From an uncultured Collinsella sp. (GTDB taxonomy: Bacteria > Actinomycetota > Coriobacteriia > Coriobacteriales > Coriobacteriaceae), in the NCBI GenBank assembly GCA_902495525.1, contig CABUXL010000014.1, positions 1 through 42,087 of the forward strand: a DNA stretch of 42,087 nucleotides. Direction: 5' to 3'. Below, in pieces: positions 30,745 through 38,364 of the stretch. Positions within the stretch are counted from its first letter, which is position 1, and the number at the start of each line of letters is the position of its first letter. The translations under genes and the position numbers were made by a program. The notes below the pieces were generated by a model that ran no database searches, was not told where the DNA came from, and saw only the letters and a program-made list of their open reading frames with translations.

Positions 30745-31286
30745 CAGAATACCTCCTCCATGGCGCGCTCGAGGTGTGCCTCGCCGTGCGGGATTGCCTC
30801 CGCGTAGTCCTGCAGCCTGTATATGTCCAGCCGCTCCGACCGCCTGCGGAACGAGGCGACGGCCTCCCGGTAGAGGTCGTAGGGCAGCTTGTTGCGCGAG
30901 CGCATGAGCTCGAGGAGCATGCGCTCGGGGTCGTAAACGGCAAGCTCGGTCCCGTCCACCGAGACGGTCGACCTCCCGACGCCCAGCCATCCCTCCGGGA
31001 TGAAGTGCTGGCGCACGGCGGCGTCGCGTATCTTGGTCCCACCGCGCTTCGTGGCCAGGTCGATCCGGTCGGGGGGCGCGGTCACGAGCCCGTGGGCGTA
31101 GAGCGCGGTCTGCCCGGTCAGGATGCCCCCGGGGTAGCGCTTCGCGATCACGGCGAGGGCGTCCTCGTCCCGGTTGGTCGAGTACATCCCTCGGCCGACG
31201 GGGTGGAGCGTCCCTTCCGACACCGCCTTGCGAACGCGGTACCTGCTCCCGAGTTCAGCCAGCGCCTCCCGGTAGGTGATCACCAT
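30744..31286 (-). CDS. abiEi: AbiEi-type antitoxin / transcriptional repressor
   Basis: A 180-residue protein with the AbiEi layout. An N-terminal winged helix (MVITYREALAELGSRYRVRK then VSEGTLHPVGRGMYS) is followed by the AbiEi C-terminal antitoxin domain (LTGQTALYAHGLV and DPERMLLELMRSRNKLPYDL). AbiEi proteins neutralise AbiEii and repress their own operon by binding inverted repeats. ATG 31286 has AGGGGAGG upstream. A 19-bp perfect inverted repeat lies 16 nt further upstream. The gene is translationally coupled to abiEii. Confidence 0.85.
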   Translation of the reverse strand: MVITYREALAELGSRYRVRKAVSEGTLHPVGRGMYSTNRDEDALAVIAKRYPGGILTGQTALYAHGLVTAPPDRIDLATKRGGTKIRDAAVRQHFIPEGWLGVGRSTVSVDGTELAVYDPERMLLELMRSRNKLPYDLYREAVASFRRRSERLDIYRLQDYAEAIPHGEAHLERAMEEVF

Positions 31287-31301
31287 GCCGACCTCCCCTC
31301 G

Positions 31302-31351
31302 AAAGCCATATAAGCCTACATCTGATGACAATTGTAGGCTTATATGGCTTT
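31302..31351. promoter_or_regulatory. 19-bp perfect inverted repeat, likely AbiEi operator
   Basis: AAAGCCATATAAGCCTACA (31302-31320) and its exact reverse complement (31333-31351) are separated by 12 nt. It sits just upstream of abiEi, where AbiEi-type regulators bind. The AT steps in each arm could include the -10 region. Function is inferred by analogy with AbiE autoregulation. Confidence 0.75.
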
Positions 31352-31470
31352 TCATGGAACGACTCATTGCGGCACCTCCCTCGCCATGACGGTGCCTTAC
31401 TTTGATGGCTCTTTCCTCGTTTGCATCTGCTATATGAAGGAACGTCGATTCTGGTGCTCGGGCGAAGGCG

Positions 31471-32415
31471 CTACGCGATGAAATTCTCCACCAGCGTAAC
31501 CATGGAGTCCTTCTCGCTTGGGTCAGAGAGGGCAATCATGAGCGTCATGGCCGCGAGCGCGTTGCCCTCCACGCGGAGTCTTTCGCCGTTGCGCAGTATC
31601 CCGTTCTTGTCGAGGAAGTGAATGAAGAGCGCCGCTGCAGAGCGCTTGTTGCCATCCAAGAATGGATGGTCCTTCACTACGAGGTAGAGAAGGTTGGCGG
31701 CCTTTGCTTGAACGGAGGGATATAGGTCTTGGTCGCCAAAGCCCTGATAGAGGGCGCTGATGATTCCGGCGAACTGGTTGTCCCGCTCTCGTCCGAACAG
31801 GGTGGACGACGAGTAGAACGGTAGGCTGCGGACGACTTCGAGGGCTTCGGTGTAACCGAGCTCCCAGTTGGGCTCGTTGCCCTGGGGCGCCTTCATCCTT
31901 CCCGTGTCGTATTCATCGAGCAGAGTCAGGCTCGGAAGGTACTTCTGTAGAATTTCTGCCGCACCGGAGAGTTCCGGAGTACTCGACCTCTCGAGGACCT
32001 TGAAGACCGTTCCGAGCGCCTCGAGTCTCTTTTGGTTGATGGAGTATCCCTGGAGTAGATGCTGCTTGAGCACGCCATTTGCCCACCGGCGGAAGTACAC
32101 GCCCTGCTGAGACTTCACGCGGTAGCCAACCGAGATGATCATGTCGAGGTTGTAGTGCTCGACCTGACGTTTGACCGTTCTTGTTCCCTCTAAGCGAACT
32201 ATTTCAAAAAATGAAATAGTTCGAATTCCGGCAAGCTCTTCCTTTGCTGCGGAATGAATGTGCTTGGAGATAGTCGGCACTCCGCGCCCGAACAACGTCG
32301 CCATCTGCTGCTGGGTTAGCCAGACCGTATCGCCGTCGACGCGCACGTCAAGGTGGACTGCGTGGTCGGGGTCCTCGTACAAAGCGATCTGCTGGCTTGC
32401 GTTGGAATTGTCCAT
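31471..32415 (-). CDS. RhuM-Fic/Doc fusion protein
   Basis: A 314-residue two-part protein. Residues 1-150 are the RhuM (virulence-associated) domain: TVWLTQQQMATLFGRGVPTI, TVKRQVEHYNLDMIISVGYR and VYFRRWANGVLKQHL. The C-terminal part is a Fic/Doc fold with the full active motif HPFLDGNKR (250-258), so AMP-transfer or kinase-like activity is possible. Such fusions are widespread as single genes in genomic islands and are suspected toxins. No small antitoxin gene is next to it. The start has AAGGGG 9 nt upstream. It lies between the AbiE pair and a glycosyltransferase remnant. Confidence 0.85.
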   Translation of the reverse strand: MDNSNASQQIALYEDPDHAVHLDVRVDGDTVWLTQQQMATLFGRGVPTISKHIHSAAKEELAGIRTISFFEIVRLEGTRTVKRQVEHYNLDMIISVGYRVKSQQGVYFRRWANGVLKQHLLQGYSINQKRLEALGTVFKVLERSSTPELSGAAEILQKYLPSLTLLDEYDTGRMKAPQGNEPNWELGYTEALEVVRSLPFYSSSTLFGRERDNQFAGIISALYQGFGDQDLYPSVQAKAANLLYLVVKDHPFLDGNKRSAAALFIHFLDKNGILRNGERLRVEGNALAAMTLMIALSDPSEKDSMVTLVENFIA

Positions 32416-32770
32416 GATGTATGCCCCTTCGGTTTAGTCGACATGCTATGATCCGCACGCCGGAGGACGAGTGGTTTCAACATGCCGGTATTGCGTAGCT
32501 TCAACCGGCATCCCGCCGGTCAGTCGGCGTCGCGTGCGCCGGCTAAGCCAGGGTCGGGGCACGCGACGCCGGCGCTTCGTACCATTGGGGGCCTCCGAAG
32601 CGACTTTCACTCTGTCTTATTCTGGTAGATACAGTGTACCACGAAACGCGAACATGCGTACGTATTTCTGTTTAAATTTTAGCTGGACGCGGCGGTGTGT
32701 CGTCCTCTGCCTTGTTCTCCGAAGCCAGCTGTATTCCGGGCCGCGGTTCTACAAGGCAGGGGGTAGTCAG
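32416..32770. other. Intergenic region with 13-bp inverted repeat
   Basis: 355 nt with no convincing gene. CGGCGTCGCGTGC (32525-32537) and GCACGCGACGCCG (32559-32571) form a perfect stem with a 21-nt loop. The 32580-32760 part is more AT-rich and could hold the promoter and leader of the peptide at 32771. Confidence 0.5.
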
Positions 32771-32830
32771 ATGGATAGGATTATCCTTCTCCTACTTCTC
32801 TTGACCTTCCTGGTCATCCTGAGCAAGTAA
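32771..32830 (+). CDS. 19-residue hydrophobic peptide, type I toxin-like
   Basis: The frame reads MDRIILLLLLLTFLVILSK and stops at TAA. A good ribosome site (AGGGGG) lies about 7 nt upstream. The size, the N-terminal charged residues, the Leu/Ile core and the C-terminal Lys resemble Ibs- and Ldr-type toxins of type I systems, which are held down by antisense RNAs. No antisense RNA can be confirmed by eye. It lies in a defence island right before a glycosyltransferase remnant. A chance hydrophobic frame is possible. Confidence 0.4.
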   Translation: MDRIILLLLLLTFLVILSK

Positions 32831-32836
32831 TGGGCT

Positions 32837-33341
32837 TTGGTGGGTGCCAAGCTCTACTTTGCTGGCCATCTGGTTCAGCTAGCTGGCATTGTGGTCGGCG
32901 TGCGCGGCGCCCTTGCCCATGCCAACTGGGACTTTTCGGCAAAGCGCGAGGGATATCTTGCCCGTGCCGTGCACCCGGGCAACTTCAGCGCCGTTACGGG
33001 CGCCTGCCAGATGGTCCGTCGCGACGTTTATGAACGGGTTGAAGGCTGCGACGAGAAGTTTGCCGTCGGTTTTAACGATGCGGATTTTTGCCTGCGCGTA
33101 TGGGGGCTACCGCACCATCTTTACACCTTATGCTGAGCTGCACCACTACGAGTTCACTTCGCGCAGCAGGGAAGAGGCCAGCGAGGAAAAGCTGCGCCGT
33201 TGGAAGCGCGAGCAGGCACTGTTTATGCAGCACTGGCTGGAGTTCTTCTTGACGGGTGATCCGTGGCTGGGGCCGAACCTTAGCAGCGAGTGCGTGTATG
33301 GTGCGCTGAAAATTACTGTGCTTGTTCTGGCTTGTTGCTAG
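32837..33341 (+). pseudogene. Remnant of a two-domain GT2 glycosyltransferase
   Basis: The bases align to the C-terminal 160 codons of the gene at 26263 (from VVGAKLYFAD to the end). Shared pieces are GVRGALAHAN, DFSAKREGYLARAV, FAVGFNDADFCLRVW, then YRTIFTPYAEL and RWKREQALFMQ. A 5-bp loss near 33104 shifts the frame after RVWG. There is no start or N-terminal catalytic part. It differs from the intact gene at many third positions, so it descends from an older paralogue, not a fresh copy. It suggests that the glycosyltransferase locus once extended here and was cut by island insertion. Confidence 0.85.
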
Positions 33342-33501
33342 GCGTAGCGCGCGTCCCGCCGGTTGAGAAGCTCGCAGTAGTTCGACACCGCCTCTACCTG
33401 CGGCGCCTGCTCCTGCGGCTCCTCCGGCTGTCCTTGCTGCCCTGCGGCTTACCATCCTACTCACCCACGTATGACTCCCGTGCCCCGAGCGGGCAAAAGG
33501 A

Positions 33502-33531
33502 AATGCCCACAACGTCTCCGTTGCGGGCATT
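33502..33531 (-). terminator. Terminator of the SIR2-HerA operon
   Basis: AATGCCC and CAACG pair with CGTTG and GGGCATT (13-bp stem, one mismatch, loop TCTC). On the minus strand it is followed by TCCTTTTG. It lies 24 nt past the herA stop. Confidence 0.75.
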
Positions 33532-33554
33532 CTCCGGGCCGGCCACAAATAGCT

Positions 33555-35387
33555 TTATCGAATCCGATTGCTCTTCATCATCCGGATCGTTGGCGTCTCG
33601 TCGGCAAAGTCATCGTCTATCTGTAGTTCAAGGGGCACCGTAATGGAGCTTCCCAGCGCGGTCGCGGTTCCCGGGGCGAATGCGGGAAGGCGCATGACCT
33701 GGCCATTTGATATGGAAGGGATATTGCGGCGAACGTAATCGAGGTCGTAAGAGTTCTGAATGCGGTGGATTATGAAGGTTCCCGTCTGAGAGAGCACGAC
33801 GCGGGAAAGCTCACTGGGGATTTGGCTGATGGCGGTAAGGTAAATGCCAAACTTACGGCCCTCCCGTGCAATTCGATTGAACACTGAGTCGTCTGTCAGG
33901 TCTGCATCCCTGATATAGCGATGCGCCTCGTCAAAAATGAGATAGACGGGTGTTGAGGAACCTCTTCCCGCATCTAGACTAGCCTGAAAGAGTGTACGCG
34001 CAACGTAGTGGGAGAACAACTTCAGTCCCGACTCGTCGATTATCTGAGAGACGTCTAGCACAAGAATGCCACGCCACTTGTTTAAGAGGGCTGCAATTGA
34101 CTCGCCCCGCTCAAGTGAGAAGAGGTCATGCGAATACCTTTCCCTAAGGTTTCTAAGCTGAGTAACCAGCCCCTCTGAATACGACCTTATCTGACGGTTG
34201 CCCCGCACTTCTTCTTCATCGAACACGAAGTCAAGCGCATCGACGACGTCAGAGATTGAGACCTCCCTTTCGGGTTTCTCGTAGCTGCACAAGATGCGCT
34301 CGACATTGGGAAGGCCGTTGGACATGTATTCATCCTCGATGAACTCCTTCAAAAGGGACTCAAGCCCTTCGACGACATCTTTCGATATGTTTCCGTAATC
34401 CAAATTGAAGGACGCTAGCAAATTGTGAGCAATCCGAGCACGAGAGTGGGGCTCAGATCGTTGTCCGCGAATCGCGTCAAGGTCTTTCTCGATCGGCTGG
34501 TAATACTTTGAGACCTGAAACTTCCTCGCTGCGTGGCTATCGATGCTCGTGTCCCGAATTGCGGTATATGCGAAGGCTGCAAATAGCTTCTTCTTGCCCT
34601 CCTCGTTGAGGTGGGAGTATCTCACGGCCCTCTCAAGCAGAGGTTTCTGGATGCGTCGCGAGGGGTCGAGAATAGCTGACCAGTCATCCATCGACAACTC
34701 TCCAGGCGCGAGGTGGTACTCATCGGCATCGATTCGTCTCGTGCAGCCGTAACCGCCGCGCGTGAGAAAGTCATAATCACCGTGCAGGTCGAAGACGATG
34801 AATCGGGGCTCTGCATCGAACGCGTTCTCGGCATCTAAGAGCGACGCTACTCTATCAAGCAGGAGCCGCGCGGTTGAGGACTTTCCCGAGCCGGTATTAC
34901 CGAGAATAGCGAGATGACCAGAGAACAGAGAATCGATATCAAAAGTGGGTCTTACCGAATCGTATCCAGCGAGAGACCCAATCTCGACTCCTTCCCGTAC
35001 GCAAAAGACCTTCTTGAGGATTGATTCATCGCAAGCGTAGACATTGGAACCGACCATAGGGAGGTCTACTACGCCGGGAACGTAGGTAGACTTCTCAATC
35101 TCCCCAATGGGGGTGGCTGTGAAGATGTAGCTCGTACTAAACCTCGACGACGGCTGGTCGGAATACGGTCTCTCGGCCTCTTCTGCGGAAACCACGCGGA
35201 AGATAACCTTGGTAGATATGGAGAGGTAGGCGAAGAGGTACTGGTTGAGCCCGTTCAAATGCCTGGGCTCGCCATTGAGCATACGATCGGAAAAGTCGGA
35301 ACGCGACGCGCGGAGCCTTATCTTCTCTTGGTCCATGTAGCAAATAGTGCCTATCAGCCAACCCGGCTTGGGGACTCCGTTATTCAT
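33555..35387 (-). CDS. herA: HerA-type ATPase of a SIR2-HerA defence pair
   Basis: A 610-residue HerA/FtsK-like (DUF87) ATPase. The N-terminal HAS-barrel-like part (1-150) is followed by Walker A ILGNTGSGKSS (161-171), the HerA-type VFDLHGDYDFL, a helical insertion (about 230-400), Walker B VYLIFDEAHRYI (481-492) and a C-terminal FGIYLTAISQIPSEL plus VLSQTGTFIIHRIQN segment with the arginine/sensor region. In known SIR2-HerA systems a hexamer of this protein assembles with SIR2 and the complex depletes NAD or degrades DNA during phage infection. The ATG overlaps the sir2 stop by 8 nt, so the two are coupled. Codon use is more AT-rich than in the flanking host genes. Confidence 0.88.
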   Translation of the reverse strand: MNNGVPKPGWLIGTICYMDQEKIRLRASRSDFSDRMLNGEPRHLNGLNQYLFAYLSISTKVIFRVVSAEEAERPYSDQPSSRFSTSYIFTATPIGEIEKSTYVPGVVDLPMVGSNVYACDESILKKVFCVREGVEIGSLAGYDSVRPTFDIDSLFSGHLAILGNTGSGKSSTARLLLDRVASLLDAENAFDAEPRFIVFDLHGDYDFLTRGGYGCTRRIDADEYHLAPGELSMDDWSAILDPSRRIQKPLLERAVRYSHLNEEGKKKLFAAFAYTAIRDTSIDSHAARKFQVSKYYQPIEKDLDAIRGQRSEPHSRARIAHNLLASFNLDYGNISKDVVEGLESLLKEFIEDEYMSNGLPNVERILCSYEKPEREVSISDVVDALDFVFDEEEVRGNRQIRSYSEGLVTQLRNLRERYSHDLFSLERGESIAALLNKWRGILVLDVSQIIDESGLKLFSHYVARTLFQASLDAGRGSSTPVYLIFDEAHRYIRDADLTDDSVFNRIAREGRKFGIYLTAISQIPSELSRVVLSQTGTFIIHRIQNSYDLDYVRRNIPSISNGQVMRLPAFAPGTATALGSSITVPLELQIDDDFADETPTIRMMKSNRIR

Positions 35388-36654
35388 TCCCGTCACCAAG
35401 CCCCAGAGATCCAGATGCAGCATCGTCTCCGAAGGTGATTTCAGGCCCGATAAAGTCAGCGAATTCCGAGAAATACAGCGGACGCTTGGGCTTCGGATCC
35501 CTTTCGCTTGGATATACGAAATAGGCGTTCGCGCCACCTGCTCTGTCGTAGAAATCCCGTGTGGGGGAACCAATATCGGTCTCTGCTGGGTTGCCGACGA
35601 AGGCGAGAAGAGTGAAGTCAGGCCTCGCAAGAGCCTGCCTGATTAGGTTCGATATATGCGAGTCTGCAAAGCTGAATCCGCACGTCAGAAGAACGGTGTT
35701 GGGAACGGCGAGGATGTTTACGAACTCGCGAAACATATCGCTATAAGGAGTGCCTTGCGTTAGGGCATATTTGGAAGTCATCGGGGCAATAAGCTGTTTG
35801 TCGCCTTGGTATTCGTCGGCGATGTCGGGAAACTTTGGGGCCCTTACGACGTTACCGTCATAGACCCTCCAGTTGATGGAGCCGTGCATCTTGTAAAGGC
35901 GGAAGAAGGGGTTCACCGGTTCGTAGTGGTCTCTGAACCTCTCATCGAGGTCAATCGGCCTGCGATGGTATTCCCGCGGGCTGAATGTGGGCATCAGCGC
36001 GTTCGAGAACCCGTCGACATAGGCGTAGTCGCTCGATTCAAGGGCCATCTCATGGAATAGGTCGTAGTTCGTGGTGAAGAGGTTGACAACATCGAAGGCA
36101 GCCTGCCCTCCGCGCGCAAGAATCTGGCGGGATATACCAAGTCCCTGAACGAATCTGCGGTAGCTATCGAGGACGTCTGAGTGTTCTGTGTTGTATTTTA
36201 TATCGACGGACTCGAGAAAGGCCTTGCGAACTGCATCGGAAACCCTCTTGTCTTCATCGGCGCTATCTAGAGAGCCCTCGATGCGCTGACTCAGCCACGA
36301 AAGGAGGTTCTCGATGTTCGAGTACTTCGCAGGGTCTTCGTTATCTCGACGTGCAATTTTGGTTATTCGACTTTCCAGAAGGGTAGATAGCTCGGGATCT
36401 TTGAGCTTGAGGTCCGCTCGCATGTTCCTGAAGGTTTCACCCATCAGGGGAATAGCCGGAGTAGATGCGCCTGAGCCGATAAGCGTGGCCAGGTTGATCG
36501 ACCTGGAAAGAATGCCTTGGACAAAATGTCGGGCTTCCGAGGCGTTTACCTCACGCCTTGTTGCACCCCTCTGCAAGATAAAAAGGGACGTGGGGGATTC
36601 CTCCTGCACATCGGAGGGTGCGTCATCCGGTATATTCATCGCGTTGTCAGACAT
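35380..36654 (-). CDS. SIR2-domain protein of a SIR2-HerA defence pair
   Basis: A 424-residue SIR2-like protein with ATLIGSGASTPAIP (56-69), the NAD-site FTTNYDLFHEM (193-203), the catalytic His in YKMHGSINWR (254-263) and the late LLTCGFSFADSHI. Such proteins act as NAD hydrolases in anti-phage systems. The pairing with a downstream herA in the same operon is the arrangement known as SIR2-HerA (Nezha). No sirtuin zinc site is present. The start has GGGAG upstream. A helical middle (about 70-185) separates the first motif from the rest. Confidence 0.9.
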   Translation of the reverse strand: MSDNAMNIPDDAPSDVQEESPTSLFILQRGATRREVNASEARHFVQGILSRSINLATLIGSGASTPAIPLMGETFRNMRADLKLKDPELSTLLESRITKIARRDNEDPAKYSNIENLLSWLSQRIEGSLDSADEDKRVSDAVRKAFLESVDIKYNTEHSDVLDSYRRFVQGLGISRQILARGGQAAFDVVNLFTTNYDLFHEMALESSDYAYVDGFSNALMPTFSPREYHRRPIDLDERFRDHYEPVNPFFRLYKMHGSINWRVYDGNVVRAPKFPDIADEYQGDKQLIAPMTSKYALTQGTPYSDMFREFVNILAVPNTVLLTCGFSFADSHISNLIRQALARPDFTLLAFVGNPAETDIGSPTRDFYDRAGGANAYFVYPSERDPKPKRPLYFSEFADFIGPEITFGDDAASGSLGLGDGNE

Positions 36655-36664
36655 GGTGTGCTCC

Positions 36665-36805
36665 CTATAAACTCAAAAACCTCTGCTCGAACGCGCCCGG
36701 GAACTGGAACATTCGCTCCTTGCCCCAGATACTCACCCACGTCATCACCACGCCGTCGTTGCAGACGTACTTGGTGTCCGCTGACGGCTCGATCCACTTA
36801 CTCAT
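36665..36805 (-). CDS. Small hypothetical protein upstream of sir2
   Basis: A 46-residue frame (MSKWIEPSADTKYVCNDGVV onward, ending in FPGAFEQRFLSL). It stops 10 nt before the sir2 start and has GGAAG six bases before ATG 36805. Upstream in-frame starts (ATG 36832, TTG 36865) have no ribosome site. I do not recognise it. It could be a small third member of the SIR2-HerA operon or the tail of an eroded gene. Confidence 0.4.
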   Translation of the reverse strand: MSKWIEPSADTKYVCNDGVVMTWVSIWGKERMFQFPGAFEQRFLSL

Positions 36806-36962
36806 GTCGTCTTCCGTCGCGTCGGGGGTCATCGTCGTTGCGACCCTTGTACCCGCGCTCTGCAACTGCGTAACGTTCGAGGGACGGGAATCTTCTGCGA
36901 TCGCCTAACTATTCCGTCGCCGTGTATCATGTCCCTGTAAGCGGACTCGATAGGATTCATCC

Positions 36963-37379
36963 GTGCACGCCAGCGATGCCCTCATACAGACGGTCGCGAC
37001 CGTCTGGGTTCCCATAACCCACATCGGGCCGGCCCTGGGCAAGGTCCCCAACTACATCAACAACTTGATCTCGCGCGGGCCGACTCCGCGCTGCGACACC
37101 ATGGCCGCCATGCTCGGCGTCCGTGGCTACGCTCTCTGCGTGATCCTGCGCGAAGATGTTCCCGAGACGGTACTGTTTATTGATTATGGATTATCGTCAT
37201 CGGGTACAATCGAAGAGCCTTTATACAAACAGGAAGGGTATCTATGCAGCTTTCTGAGCAGCTTCTTCATACGACGATACGAATTGAAGCATCGCTTCCC
37301 TCAGGAGAGTGCTCGGTTGGAACTGGTTTCTTTTTCAAATTCTGCGATGACGGCAAGACATTTGTTCCTGCCGTCGTGA
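36963..37379 (+). CDS. Small HTH protein (XRE-like), C-terminus probably eroded
   Basis: The first 65 residues (IGPALGKVPNYINNLISRGP then TPRCDTMAAMLGVRGYALCV) look like a lambda-repressor-type helix-turn-helix of the kind found in phages and islands. The homology ends at about 37190. The frame then runs on for 60 codons into the start of the protease gene (136 nt overlap) with no plausible content. The true stop may have been lost. GTG 36963 follows AGGA. A perfect 20-bp palindrome (36987-37006) lies inside the coding region. Confidence 0.5.
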   Translation: MHASDALIQTVATVWVPITHIGPALGKVPNYINNLISRGPTPRCDTMAAMLGVRGYALCVILREDVPETVLFIDYGLSSSGTIEEPLYKQEGYLCSFLSSFFIRRYELKHRFPQESARLELVSFSNSAMTARHLFLPS

Positions 37380-38059
37380 CCAACAAACATGTGGTCAAGG
37401 GCGGATATGAATACCGGGTCATCTTCTCGCGAGCCGACGAGAACGGCAACTTGCTCAATATAAACGAGCGGCTGACCATGCGTGGCTCGGACAGCGATTG
37501 GATTTCGCATCCAGACGAGAACGTGGACTTGTGTGTACTGCCTATTGGCCCTGCTCTCAACGGTTTTATCCAGGCGGGTAAGCATCTGCTCACTATACCG
37601 CTCAGTCTGGAGCTGCTTCCGACGAAGACGCTGATTAAAGACATGGGCTGCATGGAAGAAGTGACCATGATCGGGTACCCCAACGGCATCTGGGACGAGG
37701 CCAACAACTTGCCAATCGTGCGCAGGGGAATCACGGCGACTCCCTACAGATACGATTATCGGGGCGAGAAGGAATTCTTAGTGGACATGGCTTGCTACCC
37801 GGGTTCAAGCGGTTCCCCTGTCTTCCTGTACAACGAGGGAACCTATCTCGAGAATGGCGCGGTCGTCGTGGGAAGCAGACTCTATCTGTTGGGCATTCTA
37901 CGCGCTGTTCCCATTAGAAACGTTCTCGGTGATATCACCGTATCTACGATTGCTCACGTAAACGTTCAAGACATGTTGAACTTGGGCATCGTCATCAAGT
38001 CCGAACGCCTGAAAGACTTCGACCCAATCTTGAGAGAGCGCTTGAGTGTTCCAGAATAA
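37244..38059 (+). CDS. Trypsin-like serine protease
   Basis: A 271-residue cytoplasmic-type protease with the full triad: His49 in VVTNKHVVKGG, Asp95 in NVDLCVLPIG and Ser189 in YPGSSGSPVF. SVGTGFFFKF leads into the first barrel as in DegS/HtrA cores. There is no signal peptide and no PDZ domain. Similar stand-alone proteases occur next to defence genes and some are effectors activated by a sensor. The substrate cannot be read from sequence. ATG 37244 has AGGAAGG upstream. An AT-rich stretch (37165-37215) is the probable promoter. It is divergent from the SIR2-HerA operon. Confidence 0.8.
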   Translation: MQLSEQLLHTTIRIEASLPSGECSVGTGFFFKFCDDGKTFVPAVVTNKHVVKGGYEYRVIFSRADENGNLLNINERLTMRGSDSDWISHPDENVDLCVLPIGPALNGFIQAGKHLLTIPLSLELLPTKTLIKDMGCMEEVTMIGYPNGIWDEANNLPIVRRGITATPYRYDYRGEKEFLVDMACYPGSSGSPVFLYNEGTYLENGAVVVGSRLYLLGILRAVPIRNVLGDITVSTIAHVNVQDMLNLGIVIKSERLKDFDPILRERLSVPE

Positions 38060-38364
38060 TATTTAGGTCGCCCGCCGCACGTGGCGTTGGCGCACCCGAG
38101 CGCTGCGGGCCTCGGTAGTCCGCGCCGAGTGCCGTCACCCGGCCTGTAGTGACCCTCACGTCATCGGTATGCCCGCGCCCCGGCCCTTCGCACACGGGTA
38201 TGTCAGCGCCGCGGCCGGCGGGCGGCCAGCTGCCGGCCCGTTCGAAGCCCTACCTGAGTAGCTCGTTTGACCTGTATCGTTTTTTTCGGACACGCAGGCT
38301 GGAAGGACCGCGACACCGCGGTGCCTTAGACTGCATGTGGGCTGATAAACGAAAGGATTGCCGA
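38060..38364. other. GC-rich intergenic region, left flank of the IS remnant
   Basis: 305 nt without a gene. The base composition is far more GC-rich than the protease gene before it. The left IS end is probably near 38270-38300, but I cannot match it to the right end at about 39605. Confidence 0.4.

Noticed and set aside
30014..31042. A 342-codon minus-strand frame over the AbiE genes
   Set aside because: Arg/Gly/Pro-rich text without motifs. It is out of frame with both AbiEi and AbiEii, which share a coupled start/stop.
37001..37012. A possible second VR-like sequence (GTCTGGGTT)
   Set aside because: Only nine bases match the TR core and the flanks do not align. It is inside the HTH gene.
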